This document shows, one piece after another, positions 16,301-23,834 of a stretch of DNA of 28,231 nucleotides. This DNA is from a virus, in the IMG/VR virus record IMGVR_UViG_3300010413_000131, positions 1 through 28,231 of that record. One strand, given 5' to 3'. The notes under the pieces are model-generated. The model worked only from the letters and a program-made list of their open reading frames with translations. It made no database searches and was not told the origin of the DNA. Numbering within the stretch: the stretch's first letter is position 1; every line of letters begins with the position of its first letter. A program made the translations under genes and the position numbers.

Positions 16301-19300
16301 CGGCATAGGGGGCCTTGGGTAGCTGGGCCTGGGTTGCGCTTCTGGCCCGCTGTAGTTCCTGCCAGCCGTTACGTACTGACCACGGCTGCCCCTCTACCTG
16401 GATCTGTACCCTGGTCTTGCCGTCCCAGTTCTGGGGCGGAGCAAACTCAGGATTAGGCCACTCGGTAACACGCCAATTCCCCGCCGCATCGGATCGGTAG
16501 TTGCGCCATATATCCTGGCCGATTAGGTCTATGGCCTCTTGGGCCGTGACAGGCTTTGACTCCCAGATGATAAAGGGGTTCTTGTTCCAGTCCTTACCAT
16601 ACAGCCGGATCGTATGCGTCTCAGCCTGCATCTTTTGGCCGTCCGGTACAATCTCGATGAATGACGTATCTTGGATCGCCGTTGTGGCTAGACCTTCACG
16701 GCTGCCTAGTTCGTCCATCGTCCTAACGATCCGCTGTGCTGGAGGGGTGGCCCCCTCCATGGGATCATGCAACGGTGAAAAGGTCCCGTACTTCTGGAAC
16801 AGTTCCCCGATCCTGGCCTTCTCCGCGTCAATGTCCTCTAGTTCCCAAAGATGCAAGTACCCTTGCTTTCGTGCGTCCTGGTGCCAGTCGCTTTGTAGTT
16901 CATCTATAAAGAGCATCCTCCGCCCGTCCTGGGTTGCCCTCTCGTCAAAGCGACTGTGTACGATCACATTCTCTTCATAGCCCCAGTGCGCCATTTTCTG
17001 GTACTTCTTTGGGTACTTGGCGGCCTGGCGTCTGACCTCTGACGTTAGCCCCTTCTCTGCGGCGTCTTGCCAAGCTCCTTCTAGTGCCGCCCTGCGGTTG
17101 CCAAAGGCTGCGCCCTCCATGTCTGGGCGCTCCCAGTACCATTCGTCAAGATCGCTGTCAAAGGTGATCTTGTAACCGGGCGGGGGTGTGGGTTCTCCTT
17201 CCCACTCGATCAGCCACTCGGTATAGTTCTTGCCGCCTGGAAGGGTGAACGTCTCCCAGCGGGTGGATCCTGCGTCCTGCGCCTCGTCTACCATCAGCCG
17301 GGCTTCTGTGAGATCGGCGTAGGCGTCTAACAGTTGCCGGGTTAGCTCGGGCTCCTGTTCAGCAAAGCGGATCGCGTCTCGATATGTCCCGTACTGTTGC
17401 CCTTCTTGATCTATCTGGAGGATCCGCTCTTCGTGCCACTCTATGGCCCCCAGGATCCCTTCAGTTGAACCATAGTCGCTTGCTCTCTCCCCTACCATGG
17501 CCCTCACCCGATCATACTCGGCTAGGGCTTGGGAATGGCGGATCTCCAGTGTGGGATCCGCCTTGCCCCCGAAAGTTACATCTTTGACCTTGACCTGAAA
17601 AGATTTCAGGTACTCCATTACCTCTTGCTTGCTGATTGTCTCTTCCGGCCAACCATCCAGCCAGCGGAGGATCCCGCTGTACTCTATTTCATCCCCCTTG
17701 ACTGGGGGACTGGGCTTGTACAGTGCCCCTTTCTTGCTGCGCTTCATGGGAGGATCGAGCATATCACGCAACTGATCCACCCTCACCCGCTGGGGTAACT
17801 TCTGCTCTAGCACAGTCTCAAGTTTGTTGTACCATACCGGGGTAGGACCTGCCCCCTTCTGGAATAGGCGCGGCTGATAGGTCGGGGCCTTGTAGGTGTG
17901 TACCATTTCCTGGGCCTTCTCTAGTCGCTCGATCAAGCCCTGCTTCCTGCCCCACGGGTCGCCTACTCTCAGGGGATCGTAGGGTGGCAATTCCTCCCGG
18001 CCATGGATCCCCCTGGCTGCCAGGTCTAGGATCTCGCCGTCAAGCTCTTCTATCTGGTCGGTTAGCTGGCCGATCATGATCTTGTAGCGCTCGATCATGG
18101 TTGAATGGTTCTCAGCTACAAGCCGGGCGATCTCGTCTTTGGTGATACGATCACCCTTCTTCAGCACCTTGACGATCAAGGTATCTGGGATCTCGGTCGT
18201 CTGATAACCGGCCAGCCCTGACCATGACAGGGGAGCACCTTTGATCGGCGTTGTCCCTATATACGCTGTTGTCCCTGGCTCCAAGAACTTACCAAAGCGC
18301 TCCCAGTCGGCTTCCCTGTAACTCTTGGCCGTGACAACTTCCCCGTTAATGAGGACAACACGATCCCCCTTCTGGATCTGTAGTCCATCTTTCAGGTATA
18401 CCGGCGTCTCGATGAATGGGCGCTCTAGGCTGGCCGGTGGCTTGCGGAGATCCCGGATCGCCTCTGCTGCTGCGGCCACTAGCTCAGGGTCCCGGTCCTT
18501 GTAGGTGTTCTTGAACGCGCCTTTAACTAGATGCTCGTCGGCTATCGACTTGGCCCAAGTGATCGTATCCTGTATCAATTCATCTGGCACAATCCAAAGG
18601 CGTTCGATCTGCTTGGCGTCTACGATTAGCTCAGTGTCTACAAAGGTTAGGGAATAGGCGATCCCCTGGGTGCCGGTCCCTGCCTCTGCGGCTGCCCTGG
18701 GGCTGGTGTACAGGATCGCTGACTCGGGTACCTCCATCGCAAAGGTGATCGGATAGCTGGCCTTCCACTCCTGGTAAAAGCCCGCAACACTGGGGTAGTT
18801 GCTCACGTATACGGGCGACTGTCCCCGCCTGGTGGCCCGATCTGCTAACTGCCTGAGCTTCTGCTTAATGTGGGCCACACTGGAAGTAAAGCCCCCGCCC
18901 AGGTCCCCGGCCTCAGCACTGGCCAAGATCGGGATCACCTGCTTTGGGCTGCGCTCTGTCCGGTACAGGATCACGTTGCCCGGCTTGGCCTCCGACTGGA
19001 TCCCCGGCCTGGCTGATTCTAGAATCATCGTGGCCTTGCTCTGTAGGTAGTTCCTGGCCGCGTCTTCAGCCTGCACCCGCTCCATAATGTCAAGCTCGCC
19101 CAGGTCCCCAAGATCAAGCTCAAGTGTGCGCTGATCCCGGCCTGCCTCTAGGATCTGCCAGGTGGCCTCTTGGATCTTGGCGCGGTCAAGGTCCTGGCCT
19201 CCCTGGGCTGCCCAGCGCTGCAAGTTGTGATCTATGATCTGGCCTAGCTCGGGATCCCCCCTCCCTACCTGCATTAACCTTGACTCGCCCTCGATTCCCC

Positions 19301-22300
19301 GTCGCATCCCAGCTAGCCTGGTCTTGTACCATTCGGCGGCTGGCCTGCCGGTCTGCTCTGCCCAGGTCTTGGCCCGCGCATCGGTGATCGCCATAATGGC
19401 GCTACGATCCTTGCCGCTCAGTCCAAAGAAGGTCTGGAGATCCTGCCGCCATTCCTCCCGGCTGTACTCAAGCGGGGCATTGGCCGCGATCTCCGCCTTG
19501 ACTACCTCTGCGGTCGTGGGCATACGCCTTCCGGTATCTGTCCAGCGCTCCACGGCTGCCACTTCCTCAGCCGTCCACTGGTCCCGGTTCTTCAGGGCTG
19601 CCGTCTTCACAAGGGCCTGATCGCCTGGCTGAATCTTCTTGGGTGTGGGCGCTGTCCTGGCCTCTGCTCTCTCGAACCTGGCCAAGAGTGCATCACGCTC
19701 CGCAACCATCCAGCGGCGTTCTGCCCGGTCGTGGTACTTGGCCCAAAGATCGTTACGCTCCGCCCAGTATTTTTCCCAGACATACTGGGCCGCTCGCTTG
19801 CCTGCGTTCCCTCCACCGTGGCGGGCATAGGCGGCCTGTGCATCCTTAAAGGCTTTGTCCCTGGCCTCTGCCACTAGCCCGGCTGTACGCTGGCCGTATA
19901 TCTCCACGTCACGGCTGGCGCTGTCAAGCAGGTCTAGCACGTCTCCATGATAGCCGGGCTCGATATTGTAGCTAGCCCTGAGCGCTCTCACCTGGGCGCG
20001 GTCAACCCTGCCCCTGTGGTGTGCAAGGAATAATTCAAACTTCTCATTATCCTGAGCGTCAAGCACTCGCCCAGGTACCCAGTTCTCGGGGGCGGGCGGG
20101 ATCTCACTGGCCCGCCTCAGCCGTTCTTCTGCTAGCTGGCGGCGCGACTTGCCCAGGACCTCCCCTATGTCCTCCCCTGCACCCAGCCGGGCAAGCTGAT
20201 CCCTAGCCTCTACAAAGCGATCAATCCTCCGCCTGGAGTACAGATCCCAGGACTGGGCTACCTCTTCCGCGTACTGCCGCCATAGTCCCCCGCTGCCTGC
20301 TGGGTTGGCCTGGTACGCCTTGACAACACGGCGGCGCAAGTCGTCAAGGGCTACCCGGCTGGCGTCTCTCAGTTCGTCTGCTGACAGGTTGGCCGCGATC
20401 AGGACCTCTAGGCTGTCGGCGTTGCTGGCCTCCACCCCCTCACGGGCTGCGGTCCTGGCCTCCGCTAGCTCTGCTTCTCGCTCTGGTACCTTGGCCTTCG
20501 TCTCTTCTACTATACGGGCGATCTCGGGATCCTCTGGGTGATCGGCGGCTATCCGCTCTAGCTCTGCGATCACAGGCTCGGCTACCTCTGCCTCTTCAAC
20601 GTCGGTTGCAACCTCACGGGTGGCCGGTAGGTCCTCTAGATCCTTGAGCCTGCGGGCCGTGTCGTCGGCTACCATGTTATGCAGATCCTCAAAGGCTCGG
20701 GCTATCTCTTCCTGTGTGGCGTTGGGAGGAAGGCTTGTCAACCGTTCCCTGGTAAGGCGGGCGATCTCTGGGCTCATGGCGTCAAGGGTCACGGCGTCAA
20801 GGTACCGGGTCGGCTCCAACAGATCCCCTGGTCCTTTGGGGTTCAGGAAGCGGGCGACTGTGGCCCGCTTTTCATCCATGTTCAGGCCACGGGCTACAGC
20901 ATGAAGCAGATCATCTGCCCTTGGGCCAAAGAAGGCCATAACTGAAGCGGGCGGGGCCGGGGTCAAGCGCACAGCGTTGGCGTCTAACATCTGTTGGGTG
21001 GCCTTCACTAGCGCCCGCTTATACCTGGGCTCTTCACCTATGGCAAAGCGCCCTAGCTCCGCCTCTCTTACAATCTTCTGGCCTAGCTTGCTGATTGCGC
21101 CCAGGGGTCCGGGTAGCCTGCTGGTGTAGACCTTCTCACCGACCTGCCCGGCCTCTTCTGCAATCCCGGTTAGTTCGGCTAGCTGACCGGCTCCGCCTGT
21201 GGTGACTCGCCGTGTCGTCACGCTGCCCAGTGCGTCAAGGTAGTTGTCAATGTCTTCTACCCGGTCAAAGTTCAGGATCCCATCAGCCGCCGCCGTGACA
21301 AGATCGGTCGCCGTGTTTCGCATGGCGTAGCCTGGGCTATAGAGTGCTGTAAGATAGAACTCACTCATTAGCCCTTTCCATGCGTTGGCAAATTGCAAAT
21401 ACTTGTTAGGCTCCTTGTGGCCGTATGCCTTGCGGAGCCTGTCAAGGGCCAGGTCCTCAAGCTCCATGACAAAGCGGGCGGGGTTGAACATCCCTTCTGG
21501 CTTCTGGGCCTCGGGGAGTTTGCCGATCCCATCTGCTATATCTGTGAGGATTAGCCGCGTCTTGCTGCCTGCCTCTGATACCATGCTATCGCCAAAGATC
21601 GGGCGCAACCTCTCGGGGTCCTCGATCATATCGGCTACAAAGGCTAGGGCTTCATCCCCGCTTCTGGTTTCCGACAACGGCCCGCCTAGCACGATCCACA
21701 TCTGGCCGGTGTCCCGCTCTGCCTTGGCCGTGGGTGTCAAGTCAAAGGGGTTGGCTATAGCGTCGCGGATCTTGGCCATGACTCCGCCGTCTGCCTTGCG
21801 GCCCGCCTTAGTCACTGTCTCGCCCAGGATTTCTACAGCCTGATCGGCCTCCACCCCTAGCACGTTGGCCATGGCCAGGACGGCCCGCCTGGCCTCGGGT
21901 GTGGCGTCAACTGCCTCGGCTACAAGTTGCTGGCTGGCCTTGAGGGCCTTTCCCTGCTTAAACGCCTTCCACACCCCCAGCGCATCGATCAAGTTCAGGG
22001 GGTCGGCTATCACCTGGCCCACAAGCTCGGCGGCTATGCTCTCACGCTGAAGCGCTGCCTCTTCTGCCGTGACCTCTCCCCGCTGGATCCGCTCTACGTC
22101 GGTCTTCAGCGGGCTATAGAGGGCTTCCCCCTCTTCCCGGCCTAGTTCCTGCTCAAGTGCCCGGCCCATATATGAGTAGGTGCGGAGTGTGAGGGGTGCC
22201 CACTCTTCCACGCTCAGGCCCTCAGCCTCGGGCATGGCCTCAATTAGCCCAGCCCCTAGCGCTTGCTCTCCCCATAGTGCGGGCTCACCTAGAAGCGTGG

Positions 22301-22868
22301 TGGCGTAGGCTCCGAACTGCTCAAGCCCTCGTAGTAACGGGCTCTTGTAGGTAGCTCGCTCCCAAGCCTGGCCGACCTGGCCAAGCGCTGCCAGGGGCAC
22401 GGCTGCCGCTGGGGCTACCTTCTGGCCAAAGCTACCCAGCCCCCCGATCAGATTCTCCCTGTCCTCTAGGGTCTGTTGCCAACTGGGCATGGGGGGCGGC
22501 ATAAACCCGGCTCGCTCTTCTGGCCGCTCTACTGCCTGCTGTACCCGCTGCTTGCTCCCCTGCCAAAGCCAGTCTAGAAAGTTAGCAGGGGCGGGCTGGA
22601 TCCTGGTGGCCGGGTTGTAGTCCTGGCTGGTGCCGGTCGGGGGCACGTACTGGGGCGCTCCCTGGGCCGTTTCCTGGCCGGGAATGGCGGAAATTGGCCC
22701 GCCCTGAATCGTTCCCGGCTCAGGGGGCTTCTGGGACAGCGCTGTCATATAAGGTTGGGAACGTCCGGCTAGCTGAACGTCTGCCGCCTGCTGCTGGGTC
22801 TGCTGAGTGTCGAGCCAGCCGCGCCATTTGTTTACGTCTTGTAGCCATTGATCCCGTTCTGTGGGCAT
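10359..22868 (-). CDS. Giant phage polyvalent protein (4169 residues) with zincin and ART-like regions
   Basis: Uninterrupted frame starting three bases after the upstream stop, with GGGAGAGGGA as ribosome binding site. Visible parts: a disordered Pro/Gln start; a helical region with SPGYAMRNTATDLV (about 510) as in other large phage proteins; long charged helices (about 740-1040); a possible ART-like region with LYRTERS (Arg1303); a large conserved module (about 1673-2490) with LPGGKNYTEWL, FIDELQSDWH (to 1996), TALAFKRMLREAAEQ; a second possible ART-like region with LYRGIS (Arg2645); HELGH (2803-2807) with a later Glu (2839 or 2846) as in zinc peptidases; a module with AGYILKDGTMLDFSG (from about 3225); a Trp/Tyr-rich region with PYHYWFTRSGWNWAQ (about 3500); a Gln-rich helical part; and an Arg/Gly tail. 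This mix is known from polyvalent proteins of phages. Injection into the host is inferred. The ART calls are tentative. Confidence 0.9.
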   Translation of the reverse strand: MPTERDQWLQDVNKWRGWLDTQQTQQQAADVQLAGRSQPYMTALSQKPPEPGTIQGGPISAIPGQETAQGAPQYVPPTGTSQDYNPATRIQPAPANFLDWLWQGSKQRVQQAVERPEERAGFMPPPMPSWQQTLEDRENLIGGLGSFGQKVAPAAAVPLAALGQVGQAWERATYKSPLLRGLEQFGAYATTLLGEPALWGEQALGAGLIEAMPEAEGLSVEEWAPLTLRTYSYMGRALEQELGREEGEALYSPLKTDVERIQRGEVTAEEAALQRESIAAELVGQVIADPLNLIDALGVWKAFKQGKALKASQQLVAEAVDATPEARRAVLAMANVLGVEADQAVEILGETVTKAGRKADGGVMAKIRDAIANPFDLTPTAKAERDTGQMWIVLGGPLSETRSGDEALAFVADMIEDPERLRPIFGDSMVSEAGSKTRLILTDIADGIGKLPEAQKPEGMFNPARFVMELEDLALDRLRKAYGHKEPNKYLQFANAWKGLMSEFYLTALYSPGYAMRNTATDLVTAAADGILNFDRVEDIDNYLDALGSVTTRRVTTGGAGQLAELTGIAEEAGQVGEKVYTSRLPGPLGAISKLGQKIVREAELGRFAIGEEPRYKRALVKATQQMLDANAVRLTPAPPASVMAFFGPRADDLLHAVARGLNMDEKRATVARFLNPKGPGDLLEPTRYLDAVTLDAMSPEIARLTRERLTSLPPNATQEEIARAFEDLHNMVADDTARRLKDLEDLPATREVATDVEEAEVAEPVIAELERIAADHPEDPEIARIVEETKAKVPEREAELAEARTAAREGVEASNADSLEVLIAANLSADELRDASRVALDDLRRRVVKAYQANPAGSGGLWRQYAEEVAQSWDLYSRRRIDRFVEARDQLARLGAGEDIGEVLGKSRRQLAEERLRRASEIPPAPENWVPGRVLDAQDNEKFELFLAHHRGRVDRAQVRALRASYNIEPGYHGDVLDLLDSASRDVEIYGQRTAGLVAEARDKAFKDAQAAYARHGGGNAGKRAAQYVWEKYWAERNDLWAKYHDRAERRWMVAERDALLARFERAEARTAPTPKKIQPGDQALVKTAALKNRDQWTAEEVAAVERWTDTGRRMPTTAEVVKAEIAANAPLEYSREEWRQDLQTFFGLSGKDRSAIMAITDARAKTWAEQTGRPAAEWYKTRLAGMRRGIEGESRLMQVGRGDPELGQIIDHNLQRWAAQGGQDLDRAKIQEATWQILEAGRDQRTLELDLGDLGELDIMERVQAEDAARNYLQSKATMILESARPGIQSEAKPGNVILYRTERSPKQVIPILASAEAGDLGGGFTSSVAHIKQKLRQLADRATRRGQSPVYVSNYPSVAGFYQEWKASYPITFAMEVPESAILYTSPRAAAEAGTGTQGIAYSLTFVDTELIVDAKQIERLWIVPDELIQDTITWAKSIADEHLVKGAFKNTYKDRDPELVAAAAEAIRDLRKPPASLERPFIETPVYLKDGLQIQKGDRVVLINGEVVTAKSYREADWERFGKFLEPGTTAYIGTTPIKGAPLSWSGLAGYQTTEIPDTLIVKVLKKGDRITKDEIARLVAENHSTMIERYKIMIGQLTDQIEELDGEILDLAARGIHGREELPPYDPLRVGDPWGRKQGLIERLEKAQEMVHTYKAPTYQPRLFQKGAGPTPVWYNKLETVLEQKLPQRVRVDQLRDMLDPPMKRSKKGALYKPSPPVKGDEIEYSGILRWLDGWPEETISKQEVMEYLKSFQVKVKDVTFGGKADPTLEIRHSQALAEYDRVRAMVGERASDYGSTEGILGAIEWHEERILQIDQEGQQYGTYRDAIRFAEQEPELTRQLLDAYADLTEARLMVDEAQDAGSTRWETFTLPGGKNYTEWLIEWEGEPTPPPGYKITFDSDLDEWYWERPDMEGAAFGNRRAALEGAWQDAAEKGLTSEVRRQAAKYPKKYQKMAHWGYEENVIVHSRFDERATQDGRRMLFIDELQSDWHQDARKQGYLHLWELEDIDAEKARIGELFQKYGTFSPLHDPMEGATPPAQRIVRTMDELGSREGLATTAIQDTSFIEIVPDGQKMQAETHTIRLYGKDWNKNPFIIWESKPVTAQEAIDLIGQDIWRNYRSDAAGNWRVTEWPNPEFAPPQNWDGKTRVQIQVEGQPWSVRNGWQELQRARSATQAQLPKAPYADTRDWTALAFKRMLREAAEQDMEALGWTTGHVHGVRWRQRHLVDDLSYDPRTRTLRGFREGMGEVFREEKLSPKDLYDVLGKDIADDLLENDLGSETFREFNKYDWERTDDGYLEGQKITAGMTNPNQDIRIYQLEDGTVRAYIDEKGLPTDVRSYASMDEAVDALRQEYSVKRTYVGDYVGGRGYQTYYDEILPSVAKKELKRWGVEPREEPNWRLQSNAYQDFPDYEEFILEESSRGAWDVIGVGRDEDGRTDFDQIRTFLTEQEAMDYIYGPENPPYHWVIPITPQMKADLLGGPQSLFQMGRLQQTPNPGEWRFSLGYKVKAEAPSPTWGKTGAGTEALKITNDASLLLLEHEGQWYVHAPWIGYGQDFGPVPDLAQARQLAERLAPEQVPVSYNTYDRLGNRVSSWTSTRAAERDLRATFSAIPLPDDFPERAPGIITRGAAEANDFYLYRGISKGELDYIIETGQIKSRGEYNFSFQDPDATFFGEAPGTGYAYAGTFAPPQYQPTAAAPGYVLEVKRGDWAKAEYRTGDVYSTGPVPADQIVRVTEIRPGPTPDADWIARDVTEAFTLSIEGGRPLLQRPKGAIDFLDDGRAVISAFESGDISTVVHELGHIFRRDLEGEELRIATRWATGLDDAEWTVEAEEKFARAFERYLREGQAPSQELKNVFAHLKDWLIRIYKNLTGSDIDVPIDPNIRGVFDRLLESDPEIIRAGDPRGRELAWDRIARWDEAQDAAIAPTIPLDLEQARQEYGLEGDALVKALEDRGNEYYINSTVDEIRQQVKKQAYHRLDEPKYREQFGRTVEITRDKVLTDEQQRVLYWELQGVKAPAKGDQEALKVAKKAAKAFRDEQAMYANWYYSLASEAMGGDKAPAPPEEIARVALEQIERKAQTQAALEGGEIQRPPEVVGEAPLDLRKFARPAEGMYQAEGARPVFGQPERKPGQMQMFEGGEDLPLMSGTAPQAEAPQFVPPEAAPQGMLPGMAPELGDAEKYAARPAGAAPPAEELRPKRVPKGQGTLWQRGTQGRHPWEDAAIRIFGVTNDPNEAGYILKDGTMLDFSGRSRGSREERIAGQRTVPHNEISAAIREVEGIDRGMIPQPEVWFTGQTGAVKLWSVTPSQGGQFGQIWASNPLTESQRNVITRLVKETGTELDAYVFDPITGHLLGRTVIENKIDLGRWFRSIDELITDDLLAMANDEGRTMYQRGFAQAGQAEPPTLRGMVQAGETATHKALDDIQAGITQDWHEWQPQIASQQVKADAANWLENEVQPAWYDLRATALQYGKTRADDALLNYRNRRNFDTWLSYIAPYHYWFTRSGWNWAQRLALHPGLLNHYLMTRDAMQQANENAGRRQRFATSVKVPFPWLPDWAGDAVYVDPLRFMLPFANIFGNNWDDADESAQGLQRIWNMTQDIGLRPYHFLELPYKAGWLAKAGEALGMETEKAQQLLGPEYGGDYGYMLPQTRAVKAFTAGQEWAPPGGLNIEGPLRQLAGLPAGEIWDTYRINRTLANMSALDPTNQQLAQRALLAQELMQRDTQQTGAAWTAGSELAQQVAAELNIPPEEIAAAQQMLQQAADQAAQEQRAGVVGWALGPSMKIEPSGERAQLEMAEEARGLTYPESPTGSRAAYEQYKRETPAMYPRSTQYQALPGEEAGQGMAPGARRNWLALREVKDQINDQANRQIDEFLKQRPWDGQGVSEINNQRYQALDAAKAQYPLPEFTGEIPPILYGQNPAEMWNAVTEDQLYDLQATKPSPDTFTDPQSGEIDWANYYAAVDQWKTTIPDNLIGEPIQAGTYQGMSGPQAYDAFTRRNHSILQAAHEIYQEQVISPTWDAYHAIKGQPNAYNQTVGAVPQIKATQLIPAIQRVYGFKGWTQAQLQQELAGVIFPPMADQQAEKRGTGTGTYRGASGGSSDFSQRVAEDWRSVLGAPWWEKYQRRGGRGGGGRTYNRSASRTEQPRWVPPPNVYGGPFRGG
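10362..10370 (-). promoter_or_regulatory. Ribosome binding site that sets the start of the basic protein
   Basis: AGGGGAGGG on the minus strand lies within the last codons of the giant gene and is seven bases before the ATG at 10354. It supports the 74-residue form over the longer in-frame reading from 10501. Confidence 0.7.
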
Positions 22869-22871
22869 GGG

Positions 22872-23831
22872 CTAGTATCCCTCTCCCAGTCTCCAGATTG
22901 TCATAGGTGGCACGTAGTTGGGCGGGCGCTTCTCTTCCTCTGCACCCCCGCCGCTGGATCGGCGGCGCTTCATCATCCCCCTAAGTGCTTTCCACTGTTC
23001 AGGGCTGAAGGTCGGGCGGGGCCTGCCGGTCCTGGTGATATACCAGTGGTCTTCCCATTCGGTCTGGGTTGGGCTGCGTCCCTGTTCCTGGGCAAATCTA
23101 ACCGACCACTCGCGATCCCCCAGGGCCTCCGCTAGCCCCTCCCCCTGGGCCTTGTACCAGTCATTGGCGCTTGCTCCGCCGTGTTCCTTGCTGAACTCGC
23201 TTTGCCAGCGGTCGAACCAATTACCTCCCCCGCCCTGGGCCTGGCCCTGCTGTCCCTGGCCTCCCTGGGCCTGCTGGGTGCCCTGGTCCGGGTAGCCTGG
23301 GGGGAGGGCTCCGCCGCCCACACTCTGGCCATAGGTGCCCAGCCCAGCCGCCCGCCGCTGCTCTGCAACCTGCATTAGATACTGTCGTCTCGCGTCAAGG
23401 GCCTGGCCTGGCTGCCCTGCCTGCCGCTCTTGTACGAACTGGGGAAGGCTGGAGGGCTGACCGGCTGTGCCATAGCCCCCAGGTCCCCAGCCCCCAGCGG
23501 TCACGGCTGCCCCCTGGAACTGATAGGGGTTGTACCCGGCGTAAGCCTGGGTAGCCTGGCTGGGTGCCTGTACCTGATAGGTCGGGGCCTGTGCTCCCCA
23601 GCCCTGAACGTTGGGGCCTGGCTGCATCTGCTCTGCAATCCTGCCCCCGGTCTGGGCTAGCTGGGTGCCTGGGACATAGTATCCCTGTGGCTGGCTGTAG
23701 TTCGGGTACTGAACCATGGGAAGGTAGACCGGCTGGGCTGGCTGGTACTGGTACTGGCCGTATGCTTGCTGCGGGGCTGCCTGCCCCCATGGTGTGGCCG
23801 CTCCGGGCGGCTGAAACAGTGGGTTAGTCAT
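22872..23831 (-). CDS. Gln/Pro/Gly/Tyr-rich low-complexity protein, function unknown
   Basis: Residues 1 to about 203 of 319 are low-complexity: rich in Gln, Pro, Gly, Tyr and Ala with repeats of the PQQAYGQYQYQP and YPNYSQPQGYY kind, like prion-type or condensate-forming segments. From about 204 a folded part follows (NWFDRWQSEFSKEHGG, DHWYITRTGRPRPTFSPEQW), then KRRR, a Gly run and PNYVPP near the end. The last third could be a small helical domain. GGGGAGGGG precedes the ATG by seven bases; the upstream stop is three bases away. The giant gene begins three bases after its TAG. The shared YVPP motif suggests a link to the giant protein. No enzyme motif is visible. Confidence 0.75.
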   Translation of the reverse strand: MTNPLFQPPGAATPWGQAAPQQAYGQYQYQPAQPVYLPMVQYPNYSQPQGYYVPGTQLAQTGGRIAEQMQPGPNVQGWGAQAPTYQVQAPSQATQAYAGYNPYQFQGAAVTAGGWGPGGYGTAGQPSSLPQFVQERQAGQPGQALDARRQYLMQVAEQRRAAGLGTYGQSVGGGALPPGYPDQGTQQAQGGQGQQGQAQGGGGNWFDRWQSEFSKEHGGASANDWYKAQGEGLAEALGDREWSVRFAQEQGRSPTQTEWEDHWYITRTGRPRPTFSPEQWKALRGMMKRRRSSGGGAEEEKRPPNYVPPMTIWRLGEGY

Positions 23832-23834
23832 TGT

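Noticed and set aside
22872-23831. Tape measure protein
   Set aside because: The Gln/Pro/Gly-rich 319-residue protein is too short and lacks long coiled coils; no tape measure or tail-tube gene is visible in the window.
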